This document shows, piece after piece, positions 8,856 through 17,516 of a stretch of 64,000 nt of DNA. Made by a program: the position numbers and the translations under genes. The DNA comes from Bordetella parapertussis (GTDB taxonomy: Bacteria > Pseudomonadota > Gammaproteobacteria > Burkholderiales > SG8-39). Location of the stretch: positions 1 to 64,000 of the forward strand of contig CAMAXP010000024.1 in the NCBI GenBank assembly GCA_945862265.1, read 5' to 3'. The number at the start of each line of letters is the position of its first letter. The first letter of the stretch is position 1. The notes beneath the pieces are model-generated. The model ran no database searches. It was given only the letters and a program-made list of their open reading frames with translations, and was not told where the DNA came from.

Positions 8856-10093
8856 ACTCCCCGGACGCCGGTCGCCGCCTCCTGGCGCAGGCCGACGAAC
8901 TGGCGCAGTTCACCGAAGACCCGCCCCGCGTCACCAGAGTGTTCCTTTCGCCGCAGCATCGCGCTGCGGGCGAGAAGATCCTGGCGTGGATGCGCGAAGC
9001 CGGCATGTCGGCCTCCTTCGACGCGCTTGGCAACGCAGTCGGGCGGTACGAAGGCACCAGCCCCGGCGCCCCAGCCCTGCTTACCGGCTCGCACATGGAC
9101 AGCGTGCGCAACGCCGGCCGCTACGACGGCATCTTCGGGATCCTCTGCCCGATCGAATGCATCCGGCGCCTGCATGCGGCCGGAAAGCGCCTGCCGTTCG
9201 CAATCGAAGTCATCGCGTTCGGCGATGAGGAAGGCGTGCGGTTCAGCGCGACGCTGCTCGGAAGCCATGCGCTGTCGGGAACCTTTGACCCGGCGTGGCT
9301 GGAAAAGAAGGACGCTGCCGGCACTACAATGCGCGAAGCCCTGTGCACATTTGGCGGCGACCCGGATGCGATCCCGCGCCTCAAGCGCGATCCCGCGACG
9401 GTGCTCGCCTTTGTGGAGGTGCACATCGAACAGGGCCCGGTGCTGCTCGACAAGGACCTGCCGCTCGGGATCGTCACCGCGATTGCAGGAGGATCGCGCT
9501 ACGCGGTGGACGTGACCGGCCTGGCGGGTCATGCCGGAACGGTACCGATGGGCATGCGCCGCGACGCCCTCGCCGGCGCTGCGGAAATGGTGCTGGCGGC
9601 CGAACGCATTGCGCTCGCCATGCCGGGCACGGTCGCCACCATCGGCCGGATCGAAGCGCGCCCCGGGGCGATCAACGTGATTCCCGGCGAGGCGAAGTTC
9701 ACGCTCGACGCACGCGCAGGCGAGGACGGCCTGCGCCATGCGCTGGAAGAAAGGCTCCTCGCCGAATTCCGCGCGATCGCCCGCCGGCGCGACCTCGAAG
9801 TGAACTTCACGAAATTGCTCGAACTGAAGGCCGCCCAATGCGCGCCGCGCCTCATGGACCAGCTTGCGGCCAGCCTCGCCCGGCACGGGCTTTCCGGTCA
9901 CCGGTTGCCGTCGGGCGCCGGCCACGACGCCATGGCCATTGCGCCGGTGGCAGAGATCGCTATGCTGTTCGTACGCTGCGGGAACGGTGGCATCAGCCAC
10001 CATCCCGACGAAACCATGACGGCCGCCGACGCAGCGCTCGCGACCGACGTGCTCCACGATTTCATCCTCCACTACGAGGCGAGGCCCGCATGA
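8852..10093 (+). CDS. allC: Allantoate amidohydrolase-like M20 carbamoyl hydrolase
   Basis: This 413-residue metal-dependent hydrolase of the Zn hydrolase/M20 hydantoinase-carbamoylase family most likely converts allantoate to ureidoglycine with CO2 and NH3 release. Predicted di-metal ligands are visible: His81 (GSHMDSV), Asp92 (GRYDGIFG), Glu126-127 (DEEGVRF), His191 (VEVHIEQGP) and a C-terminal His-His at 383-384 (SHHPDE). The GTG start at 8852 overlaps the speDE stop (GTGA). It overlaps the next aminotransferase as ATGA. That partner, plus an allantoinase and a racemase nearby, favours allantoate over other N-carbamoyl substrates, but the family cannot be told apart by motif alone. Confidence 0.82.
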   Translation: MNSPDAGRRLLAQADELAQFTEDPPRVTRVFLSPQHRAAGEKILAWMREAGMSASFDALGNAVGRYEGTSPGAPALLTGSHMDSVRNAGRYDGIFGILCPIECIRRLHAAGKRLPFAIEVIAFGDEEGVRFSATLLGSHALSGTFDPAWLEKKDAAGTTMREALCTFGGDPDAIPRLKRDPATVLAFVEVHIEQGPVLLDKDLPLGIVTAIAGGSRYAVDVTGLAGHAGTVPMGMRRDALAGAAEMVLAAERIALAMPGTVATIGRIEARPGAINVIPGEAKFTLDARAGEDGLRHALEERLLAEFRAIARRRDLEVNFTKLLELKAAQCAPRLMDQLAASLARHGLSGHRLPSGAGHDAMAIAPVAEIAMLFVRCGNGGISHHPDETMTAADAALATDVLHDFILHYEARPA

Positions 10094-11322
10094 CCGCGTC
10101 CGGCGTTCCCGAACTCAACCCCCTGCCCCGGTTGCTGATGGGCCCCGGCCCGGTCAACGCCGACCCGCGCGTGCTGCGGGCGATGTCGGCCCAGCTCCTC
10201 GGCCAGTTCGACCCGCAATTCCGCGACTTCATGGCCGAGACTTCGACGCTCTACCGCGGCGTGTTCCAGACGCAGAACCGCTGGACCATGCTCATCGATG
10301 GCACCGCCCGTGCCGCAATCGAAGCCGCGCTGGTGTCGCTGATCGAGCCCGGCGACAAGGTCCTCGTGCCGATCTTCGGCCGCTTCGGCCACCTGCTGGT
10401 CGAGATCGCCACCCGTTGTGGCGCGCAAGTCACGCCCCTCGAAACGCAATGGGGAACGGTCTTCACTCCCGAACAGATCGAGACCGCGATCAAGCAGGTC
10501 CGCCCGAAGCTCGTTGCGTTGTGCCAGGGCGACACGTCGACCACCATGGCCCAGCCGCTCGCGGAAGTCGGCGCCCTGTGCCGCAAATACGATGCGCTCT
10601 CCTATATCGACGCAACTGCGACGCTCGGCGGCATGGATCTCCAGGCCGACGCCTGGCAGCTGGACGCCGTGACCGCAGGCCTGCAAAAGTGCCTCGGCGG
10701 CCCTTCAGGCTCGTCACCGATCACGCTTTCGGACCGGGCGGCCGAAGCGATCATGAAGCGCCGGCACATCGAACAGGGTTTGCAGTCCCCGGGGTACGCA
10801 CCCGGCGCGGGCCGGCGCATCGCTTCGAACTACTTCGACCTCGCAATGGTGATGGACTACTGGTCGGAGAAGGCGCTCAACCACCACACCGAAGCGACCA
10901 CCATGCTCTACGCCGCGCGCGAGTGCGGGCGGATCCTGCTGCAGGAAGGACTGCCCGCGGTCTTCTCTCGCCACGCTGCCGCCTCCCGGGCCGTCACCGC
11001 CGGCCTTGCCGCCATGGGCCTCAGGCTGTTCGGCGACCAGGCGAACAAGATGTCCAACGTCACCGGGCTCTGGATTCCGGAAGGCGTGAACGGCGAGCGC
11101 GTGCGCAGCTCGCTGCTCGACGACTTCAACATCGAGATCGGCACCAGCTTCGGGCCTTTGCACGGGAAGATCTGGCGGATCGGTGCCATGGGCTACAACG
11201 CGAGGAAAGACACGGTGCTCGTAACCCTCGGCGCGCTTGAGGCGGCGCTTGCCGCGCAGGGTTTCAAGCTGCCCCGCGGGGCCGGTGTGGATGCTGCGCT
11301 GGCGTCCTACGCCGCCGGGTAG
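10090..11322 (+). CDS. pucG: (S)-ureidoglycine-glyoxylate aminotransferase-like (PucG family)
   Basis: This 410-residue class V PLP aminotransferase belongs to the alanine/serine-glyoxylate aminotransferase group. The start region LMGPGPVNADPRVLRAM, the aspartate of SYIDATATLGG and the PLP lysine Lys200 in AGLQKCLGGPSG are typical. In the PucG reaction, ureidoglycine made by allantoate amidohydrolase donates its amino group to glyoxylate, giving glycine and oxalurate. Translational overlap with the allC-like gene (ATGA) supports this role over plain serine-glyoxylate exchange. Its 3' end overlaps the convergent allantoinase gene by 16 bp. Confidence 0.8.
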   Translation: MTASGVPELNPLPRLLMGPGPVNADPRVLRAMSAQLLGQFDPQFRDFMAETSTLYRGVFQTQNRWTMLIDGTARAAIEAALVSLIEPGDKVLVPIFGRFGHLLVEIATRCGAQVTPLETQWGTVFTPEQIETAIKQVRPKLVALCQGDTSTTMAQPLAEVGALCRKYDALSYIDATATLGGMDLQADAWQLDAVTAGLQKCLGGPSGSSPITLSDRAAEAIMKRRHIEQGLQSPGYAPGAGRRIASNYFDLAMVMDYWSEKALNHHTEATTMLYAARECGRILLQEGLPAVFSRHAAASRAVTAGLAAMGLRLFGDQANKMSNVTGLWIPEGVNGERVRSSLLDDFNIEIGTSFGPLHGKIWRIGAMGYNARKDTVLVTLGALEAALAAQGFKLPRGAGVDAALASYAAG

Positions 11323-12236
11323 CGCTTCGCCCAGTGGCGCGCGATGTCGATTCGCCGCGCGAACCACACGCCGGGCTTCTTCGACACGTACCGCAGGAAA
11401 CGCTCCAGCGCAAAGATGCGGCCGGGCTTGCCTGCAATGCGGCAATGCAGCCCCACCGACATCATCCGCGGCGTGTCGCGCCCCTCGGCGTAGAGCGCAT
11501 CGAAGGAATCCTTGAGGTAGGCGTAGAACTGCTCGCCTGAGTTGAATCCCTGCACGGCCAGGAAGCGCATGTCGTTTGCGTCCAGCGTGTAGGGCACCAC
11601 GAGCTGCGGCTTGCCATGGCGCGTGTCATACCAGGGCAGGTCATCGCTGTAGTCGTCGGCGTCATACTCGAACCCGCCATCCTCGACCACGAGCCTGCGC
11701 GTGTTGGGGCTGGTGCGCCCGGTGTACCAGCCGAACGGACGCTCCCCGGTCAGGCGCTTCTGGATCTCGATGGCGCGTTGCATGTGCTCGCGCTCGATCT
11801 TCAGCGGGACGTCCTGGTAGTTGATCCACCGCAAGCCGTGGTTGGCGATCTCGTGGCCGGCCTGCATGAAGGCCTCCACCACGGCGGGGTTGCGTTCCAT
11901 CGCCATCGCCACGGCGAAGATCGTGAGCGGGATGTTGTAGCGCCTGAACAGCTTCAGCATCCTCCACACGCCGACGCGCGAGCCGTATTCGTACAGCGAC
12001 TCCATGCTCATGTGCCTCTGGCCGACAAAAGCCTGGGCGCCGACGATTTCGGACAGGAAGGTCTCGGATGCGGCGTCGCCGTGCAGCACGCTGTTCTCGC
12101 CGCCTTCCTCGTAGTTCAGCACGAACTGCAGCGCAATCCGCGCGCGGCCGGGCCATTTCGGATCCGGCGGCGTGGCGCCATATCCCACGAGATCGCGCGG
12201 ATACGTCGAGGCCTTCGCTTTCTTCGACCTAGCCAC
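11307..12236 (-). CDS. puuE: Allantoinase, polysaccharide-deacetylase type (PuuE)
   Basis: The protein is a NodB/polysaccharide-deacetylase-fold hydrolase of the PuuE type, which opens allantoin to allantoate without the classical amidohydrolase fold. The N-terminus YPRDLVGYGATPPDPKWPG and the segment LQFVLNYEEGGENSVLHGD are strongly characteristic. NHGLRWINYQ, RPFGWYTGRTSPNTR and LHCRIAGKPGR follow. No ATG fits; GTG at 12234-12236 gives 309 residues, the usual family size, and overlaps the racemase stop by 8 bp. Upstream alternatives would add an alien Ser/Arg-rich extension. It forms an operon with the racemase. Confidence 0.88.
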   Translation of the reverse strand: MARSKKAKASTYPRDLVGYGATPPDPKWPGRARIALQFVLNYEEGGENSVLHGDAASETFLSEIVGAQAFVGQRHMSMESLYEYGSRVGVWRMLKLFRRYNIPLTIFAVAMAMERNPAVVEAFMQAGHEIANHGLRWINYQDVPLKIEREHMQRAIEIQKRLTGERPFGWYTGRTSPNTRRLVVEDGGFEYDADDYSDDLPWYDTRHGKPQLVVPYTLDANDMRFLAVQGFNSGEQFYAYLKDSFDALYAEGRDTPRMMSVGLHCRIAGKPGRIFALERFLRYVSKKPGVWFARRIDIARHWAKRYPAA

Positions 12237-12966
12237 GGGGCGCGAAGCCGGCGAACGCGCCGGTATACTTTTTCGGGATCGGAGGGGCGTAGTCGCCCTG
12301 CTTGCTGGTGCCAATGCCGAGCGAGACCAGCGCCTCGACGAACTTGACGGCGGCGGCCACGCCATCGATTACCGGCACGCCCAACTCCCTGGACAACCGG
12401 CCACACAAGTCGGCCATGCCCGCACAGCCGAGCACGATCGCACCGGACCGGTCCTCGGCCAGCGCGCGATGGCATTCTGCGAGGATGCGCTCGTAGGCGC
12501 CACTGTGCGGGTTCTCGAGTTCCAGCACCGGCAGGTCAGTGCCGCGAACGCCGCGGCAGACATCCCGGAACCCATAGCGGTCGGCGAGCCGCCGCGCCGT
12601 CACGCAGGTGCGCTCGAGCGTCGTGACAACCGAAAACCCGGTGGCAACGAAGCTGGCCGCGTGCATTGCCGCTTCCGCTATCCCGATGACCGGGCCTTTG
12701 GCGATTTCCCTCGCGGCATCGAGCCCCGGATCGCCAAAGCACGCGATCACGTAGCCCGCACACCCCTGCGTTTCGCCGATGCGGACTTCCCCGAGCAGGC
12801 CCGGCACGGCATAGGCCTCGTCGTAGTGATCCTCGATGGACACCGGCCCGCCCGTGGGGCTGACCGCAAGGATCTCGGTGCCGGGCGCGGCGGCCGCACG
12901 CGCCGCCTGCCCGATGCTCGCGGTCATGCTTTCGGTCGTATTGGGATTGATGACCTTGATGCGCAT
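12229..12966 (-). CDS. Allantoin/hydantoin racemase (Asp/Glu racemase superfamily)
   Basis: This 245-residue protein of the Asp/Glu/hydantoin racemase family begins MRIKVINPNTTESMT, the typical start of HpxA/HyuA-type racemases. The two catalytic cysteines are probably in GCAGYVIACFGDPGLD and VLGCAGMADL. With the PuuE allantoinase overlapping its 3' end it most likely interconverts R- and S-allantoin, so that both enantiomers can be used. A hydantoin racemase acting with the carbamoylases nearby is the alternative. The ATG at 12966 was chosen over an in-frame start 58 codons upstream that yields a non-homologous leader. Confidence 0.85.
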   Translation of the reverse strand: MRIKVINPNTTESMTASIGQAARAAAAPGTEILAVSPTGGPVSIEDHYDEAYAVPGLLGEVRIGETQGCAGYVIACFGDPGLDAAREIAKGPVIGIAEAAMHAASFVATGFSVVTTLERTCVTARRLADRYGFRDVCRGVRGTDLPVLELENPHSGAYERILAECHRALAEDRSGAIVLGCAGMADLCGRLSRELGVPVIDGVAAAVKFVEALVSLGIGTSKQGDYAPPIPKKYTGAFAGFAPRG

Positions 12967-12995
12967 GCCCGCCCCGCCCGCGTTCCAGCGACCGG

Positions 12996-14327
12996 CTACG
13001 CGACTTCCCGGATGACCTCGGCGATCGTGCTCACGATCTGGTCGATCTGGGATTTCTCGACGATCAGCGGCGGCGATACGGCGATGGTATCGCCGGTCAC
13101 GCGGATCATCACGCCCTTCTCGAATGCCTTGGTGAAGCACTCGAAGGCGCGCGCGCCGACGGCACCGGGGCGCGAAGACAACTCGATGCCCGCGACCAGG
13201 CCGATCACGCGGAGGTCCACCACGTTCTTCGCATCCTTCAGCGTCCAGACCGCATCCTCCCAGTACTGCGCGAGCGAAGCGGCACGGGTCAGCAGGCCTT
13301 CCTCGGCATAGACGTCGAGGGTTGCGATGCCGGCCGCGCAGGCCATCGGATGGCCCGAATAGGTGTAGCCGTGGAAGAACTCCATGCCGTTCGGGCCCTT
13401 CATGAACGTCTCATAGATCGCATCCGAGAACAGCACCGCGCCCATGGGGATCGCAGCGTTAGTGATGCCCTTGGCGCAGGTGATCATGTCTGGCTTCACG
13501 CCGAAGTAATCCGCACCAAACGGGGTGCCGAGGCGGCCGAAACCGGTGATCACCTCGTCGAATATCAGCAGGATGCCGTGCTTGGTGCAGATCTCGCGCA
13601 GGCGCTGCAGGTAGCCCTGCGGCGGGATCAGCACACCGGTGGAACCAGCCACCGGCTCGACGATCACCGCGGCGATCGAAGATGCATCGTGCAGCGCGAC
13701 CAGGCGCTCGAGGTCGTCCGCGAACTCGATGCCGCCGTGCACGGGCTGGCCGCGCGTCATCAGGTTGCGCGCATCGTGGGTGTGGCGGATATGGTCCACG
13801 CCCGGCAGCATCGCCGTGCCGAAGGTCTTGCGGTTGCCGACAATGCCGCCGACGGACATGCCGCCGAAGTTGACCCCGTGGTATCCCCGCTCGCGGCCGA
13901 TGAGGCGGTAGCGACCGGCTTCGCCGCGCGCGCGGTGATAAGCCAAGGCGATCTTGAGCGCAGTATCAGCCGACTCGGAGCCCGAGTTCGTGTAGAAAAC
14001 ATGTCCGACGCCCTTGGGGGCGATCTCTGCGAGGCGGTCGGCAAATTCGAACGCGATCGGGTGGCCCATCTGGAATGACGGCGCGAAGTCCATCTTTCTT
14101 GCCTGCGTGGCGATCGCCTCGGCGATCTTCGGGCGGCAGTGGCCGGCGTTCACGCACCAGAGGCCCGACGTCCCGTCGAGGATCTTGCGCCCCTCGGGCG
14201 TCCAGTAGTACATGCCTTCGGCGCGCTCGAGCATGCGCGGGGATTTCTTGAAATCCCGGTTGGCGGTGTACGGCATGAAAAAAGCGCTCTGCTCGAGGTC
14301 GAGGACCTTGTTTGCACGGTCGTTCAT
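12996..14327 (-). CDS. Class III omega-aminotransferase (beta-alanine-pyruvate type)
   Basis: The 443-residue PLP enzyme has the class III pattern: TSGLWCVNAGHCRP, TNSGSESADTALKIA, the Asp of LIFDEVITGFGRLG, and the PLP lysine in ITCAKGITNAAIPMGAV. It closely resembles omega-amino acid-pyruvate transaminases that convert beta-alanine to malonate semialdehyde. Its position between a racemase and a beta-ureidopropionase-like hydrolase fits a role after release of beta-alanine or another omega-amino acid from an N-carbamoyl precursor. The 29-bp spacing to the upstream hydrolase gene suggests co-transcription. Confidence 0.85.
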   Translation of the reverse strand: MNDRANKVLDLEQSAFFMPYTANRDFKKSPRMLERAEGMYYWTPEGRKILDGTSGLWCVNAGHCRPKIAEAIATQARKMDFAPSFQMGHPIAFEFADRLAEIAPKGVGHVFYTNSGSESADTALKIALAYHRARGEAGRYRLIGRERGYHGVNFGGMSVGGIVGNRKTFGTAMLPGVDHIRHTHDARNLMTRGQPVHGGIEFADDLERLVALHDASSIAAVIVEPVAGSTGVLIPPQGYLQRLREICTKHGILLIFDEVITGFGRLGTPFGADYFGVKPDMITCAKGITNAAIPMGAVLFSDAIYETFMKGPNGMEFFHGYTYSGHPMACAAGIATLDVYAEEGLLTRAASLAQYWEDAVWTLKDAKNVVDLRVIGLVAGIELSSRPGAVGARAFECFTKAFEKGVMIRVTGDTIAVSPPLIVEKSQIDQIVSTIAEVIREVA

Positions 14328-14356
14328 GGTGTTCTCCCCTTTCTTTCCATTTGGTT

Positions 14357-15604
14357 TCAGGCGGCCTTGGCAGTCTCGGCGATGACCGCCGCGGCAACCA
14401 TTGCATTGATGAGGACGCTCGCCCCGGCGGCAATCTCGTCGGGACGGGCGTTTTCCAGTTCGTTGTGCGACAGCCCGCCTTCGCAGGGCACGAAAATCAT
14501 CGCCGTCGGGGCGACACGGGCCAGGTACACGGCATCATGGGCTGCGCCGCTGACGATGTCACGGGACGACAGGCCCAGCGCCTTGGCGGACGCACGCACG
14601 TTTTCGACCAGCGTCGGGTCGAAGTGGCTGGGGGGGAAGTACAGCACTTCCTTCAGTTCGATCGCGCAGCGGGTCTCGGCGGCGATCTTCGCGGCCGACT
14701 TGCGCAGGTCCTCGACCATCGCGAGCAGCGTCTCGTCCTTGGCATTGCGCACGTCGAGCGTCATGCTTACGGCGCCTGGAACGACGTTGCGGGAATTGGG
14801 CGACACGCGCAGGTGGCCGACCGTCGCGCGGGCATTGTCCGGGTAGGTGCAGGCCACGCGGTTGGTCTCGACCACGAGCTTGCTCGCCGCGAGCAACGCG
14901 TCCTTGCGCAGTTCCATCGGCGTCGGGCCGGCATGCGAATCCTGGCCGGTGACTTCCACGTCGAACCAGCGCTGGCCCAGCGCCCCCTGCACCACGCCGA
15001 TGGTGGTCTTGGTGTTCTCGAGGATCGGGCCCTGCTCGATATGCGACTCGAAGTAAGCGCCGACCTTGATCGCACCGGCATCGCCCTGGTAGCCGGTGGA
15101 GTTCAGCGCCTCGCGCACGGTGATGCCATCCACGTCCTTCTGGGCCAGCATGTCGTCGAGGCGATAGACGCCGGTGAACACACCGGACCCCATCATGGTC
15201 GGCACGAAGCGGGAGCCTTCCTCGTTGGTCCAGGCGGCCACCTCGATCGGGGCCTGCGTGCGGATGCCGAGGTCGTTGAGGCGGCGGACCACTTCCAGCC
15301 CGGCCATGACCCCGAAGGCGCCGTCGAATTTCCCGCCCGAAGGCTGGGTGTCGAGGTGGCTGCCCGTCATCACGGGCGGCAGCGAGTCGTCCAGGCCGGC
15401 ACGGCGCGCAAAGATGTTGCCGATCGGGTCGATGCGGATCGTCATGCCGGCGGCCTTGGCCCACTGCACGAACAGATCCCGCCCCTGCCGGTCGAGATCG
15501 GTGAGCGTAATGCGCTTGACCCCGCCTTTGGGGGTCGCGCCGATGCGGGCGAGGTCCATGAGCGACTGCCATAGCCGCTCGCCATCCACCTTTAGGGGCT
15601 GCAT
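14357..15604 (-). CDS. M20-family N-carbamoyl amidohydrolase (beta-ureidopropionase/hydantoinase type)
   Basis: This 415-residue Zn-dependent hydrolase is a second, diverged member of the allC/carbamoylase family. GSHLDTQPSGGKFDGAFG, AAWTNEEGSRFVPTMMGSG, FESHIEQGPILE and AGPTPMELRKDAL are family landmarks and the metal ligands appear complete. The likely reaction is removal of the carbamoyl group from N-carbamoyl-beta-alanine or an N-carbamoyl amino acid. The next gene's predicted beta-alanine aminotransferase supports beta-ureidopropionase. No dihydropyrimidinase or dihydropyrimidine dehydrogenase is in the window, so the pathway is only partly seen. The start at 15604 (MQPLKVDGERLW) avoids a non-homologous leader. 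Confidence 0.8.
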   Translation of the reverse strand: MQPLKVDGERLWQSLMDLARIGATPKGGVKRITLTDLDRQGRDLFVQWAKAAGMTIRIDPIGNIFARRAGLDDSLPPVMTGSHLDTQPSGGKFDGAFGVMAGLEVVRRLNDLGIRTQAPIEVAAWTNEEGSRFVPTMMGSGVFTGVYRLDDMLAQKDVDGITVREALNSTGYQGDAGAIKVGAYFESHIEQGPILENTKTTIGVVQGALGQRWFDVEVTGQDSHAGPTPMELRKDALLAASKLVVETNRVACTYPDNARATVGHLRVSPNSRNVVPGAVSMTLDVRNAKDETLLAMVEDLRKSAAKIAAETRCAIELKEVLYFPPSHFDPTLVENVRASAKALGLSSRDIVSGAAHDAVYLARVAPTAMIFVPCEGGLSHNELENARPDEIAAGASVLINAMVAAAVIAETAKAA

Positions 15605-15854
15605 GGAAACTCCGGAAAGTCGTTCCTTCACGAGGGGTTGCAAGCTTACCGCATTTCCGGTCGCGGCTGGCGGCCTGCCGGGCGCACCTCCGCGGTGCCG
15701 TCCCCCCGATGTATCGCACACAAGCGGGGCGTCCGGCTAGAATGTCGCCTCGCCCGCCGCGCGCGCCAAATGCGGCACAAGGCTTGCTTCAGAGATTCCA
15801 CAAAAGGAAAGCCCGCGGTACCTGTCCGCGAGTTCAAACACGGAGGTAGTTCGA
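15605..15854. promoter_or_regulatory. Divergent intergenic region, ureide genes / ABC importer
   Basis: These 250 bp hold no plausible gene. A TAGAAT hexamer at 15738-15743 could be a -10 box for the rightward importer operon, without a clear -35. A strong GGAGG (15842-15846) sits before the ATG at 15855. No operator palindrome stands out. Confidence 0.35.
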
Positions 15855-17447
15855 ATGGCCCCATTCTGGTTCAAACGTGCATTGCTGGCGGTAGCCCTGG
15901 TTGCTGCAACGGGCGCTCAGGCGCAGTCGGTCCTGCGCATCGGCATGACTGCCGCAGACATTCCTGCCACCACCAGCCAGCCCGACAGCGGTTTCGAAGG
16001 CAACCGCTTCACCGGCCTCACGATGTTCGACGCCCTGACGATGTGGGACCTGTCGTCGGCCGAGAAGGCCAGCACGATCATCCCGGGTCTGGCCGAATCC
16101 TGGGCAGTGGACGCCAAGGACAAGACCAAGTGGATCTTCAAGCTGCGCAAAGGCGTGAAATTCCATGACGGCAGCGATTTCAATGCCGACGCCGCGGTCT
16201 TCAACTTCGACAAGGTCCTCGCCAAGGACAAGCCGCAGTACGACGCGCGCCTGGTGGCCCAGACCACCCCGCGCATGCCGACCCTGACCGGCGCGAAGAA
16301 GGTCGACGACTACACGATTGAACTGTCGACATCCGAGCCCGATGCCTTTCTGCCGATCAATCTGGCCAATCTGTTCATGGCCAGCCCCACCGCCTGGGCC
16401 AAGGCCAAGACCTGGGCCGAGTTTGCGAAATCCCCGGTCGGCACCGGCCCGTGGAAGTTCATGCGCCTGGTCCCGCGAGAGCGCCTCGAACTCGAGAAGT
16501 TCACCGGCTACTGGAACAAGGCCCGCGTGCCGAAGACCGACCGCATGGTGCTGATCCCGATGCCGGAAGCCAACACCCGCGTCGCCGCGCTGCTCTCCGG
16601 GCAGGTGGACTGGATCGAGGCGCCGCCGGCCGATGCAATCCCGCAGTTGCGCACCAAGGGCTTCCAAATCACCAATAACGCCTATCCGCACACCTGGCCA
16701 TGGCAGCTTAACGTCAGCCCTGGTTCGCCCCTGGCCGACAAGAAGGTGCGGCAAGCACTGCAACTGGCGGTCGACCGTGACGGCCTGCGCCGCGTGCTCG
16801 GCTTCAACGCCATTCCCGCCAAGGGCGTGGTGTTCGAAGGCCACCCGTGGTTCGGCAACCCCAAGTTCGATATCAAGTACGACAAGGCCGCCGCGCAGAA
16901 GCTGCTGGCCGAAGCCGGCTACGGCCCGGGCAAGCCGCTCAAGTTCAAGGTGCAGATCTCGGCCTCGGGCTCCGGCCAGATGCAGCCGATCGCGATGAAC
17001 GAGTACATCCAGCAGCAGCTGAAGGAGGTCGGCGTCGAGGTCGAATTCGACGTGATCGTCTGGGAGACGCTGTTCAACAACTGGCGCCAGGGCGCCAGGG
17101 ACCCGGCCGCGCGCGGCGCGAGCGCGATCAACGTGTCGTTTTCCTGGCAGGACCCGTTCTTCGGCTTCGCGCGCTTCTACGACAGCCGCATGGTCGCGCC
17201 GCGCAGCGTGAACTGGGGCTGGATCCAGAACCCGGAACTCGACAAACTGGTGGCCGCCGCGCGTGGGTCGTTCGACGGCAAGGCGCGCGACCTGGCGATT
17301 TCGAAGTTGCATGAGCGCGTGGTCGAGGATTCCTACTTCCTCTTCTGGGTGCATGACACCGGCCCCCGCGCCCTCAGCCCGAAAGTGCAGGGATTCGTGC
17401 AGGCGAAGAACTGGTTCCAGGACTTCTCGACGGTCTCGATGAAGTAA
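15855..17447 (+). CDS. ABC importer substrate-binding protein, dipeptide/oligopeptide family
   Basis: The 530-residue periplasmic receptor has a Sec signal peptide of about 23 residues, ending near GAQA-Q. It shows the SBP_bac_5 pattern: a GLAESWAVDAKDKTKWIFKL-like segment, KLRKGVKFHDGSDFNADAAVFNFDKV, and a C-terminal lobe with LLAEAGYGPGKPLKF. It is the first gene of a seven-gene operon. The embedded amidase pair downstream suggests the ligand is a small amide, ureide or modified amino acid rather than a generic peptide. An intrinsic terminator follows, which would let the receptor be made in excess of the permeases. Confidence 0.92.
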   Translation: MAPFWFKRALLAVALVAATGAQAQSVLRIGMTAADIPATTSQPDSGFEGNRFTGLTMFDALTMWDLSSAEKASTIIPGLAESWAVDAKDKTKWIFKLRKGVKFHDGSDFNADAAVFNFDKVLAKDKPQYDARLVAQTTPRMPTLTGAKKVDDYTIELSTSEPDAFLPINLANLFMASPTAWAKAKTWAEFAKSPVGTGPWKFMRLVPRERLELEKFTGYWNKARVPKTDRMVLIPMPEANTRVAALLSGQVDWIEAPPADAIPQLRTKGFQITNNAYPHTWPWQLNVSPGSPLADKKVRQALQLAVDRDGLRRVLGFNAIPAKGVVFEGHPWFGNPKFDIKYDKAAAQKLLAEAGYGPGKPLKFKVQISASGSGQMQPIAMNEYIQQQLKEVGVEVEFDVIVWETLFNNWRQGARDPAARGASAINVSFSWQDPFFGFARFYDSRMVAPRSVNWGWIQNPELDKLVAAARGSFDGKARDLAISKLHERVVEDSYFLFWVHDTGPRALSPKVQGFVQAKNWFQDFSTVSMK

Positions 17448-17463
17448 GGGTTTGCGTTCACCG

Positions 17464-17497
17464 CCGCCCGCGGCACCTGTCGCGGGCGGTTTTATTT
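17464..17497 (+). terminator. Intrinsic terminator between receptor and permease genes
   Basis: CCGCCCGCG (17464-17472) pairs perfectly with CGCGGGCGG (17481-17489) across an 8-nt loop and is followed by TTTTATTTT. Because the permease gene starts only about 20 bp later in the same direction, this is probably a partial terminator giving receptor-rich stoichiometry. Confidence 0.8.
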
Positions 17498-17516
17498 TGA
17501 GGCCTGGCTGCACTCA

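Noticed and set aside
15834..17513. A 559-aa minus-strand frame covering the receptor gene
   Set aside because: The plus strand encodes a signal-peptide-bearing SBP_bac_5 receptor. The minus frame shows antisense-type composition and no motif.
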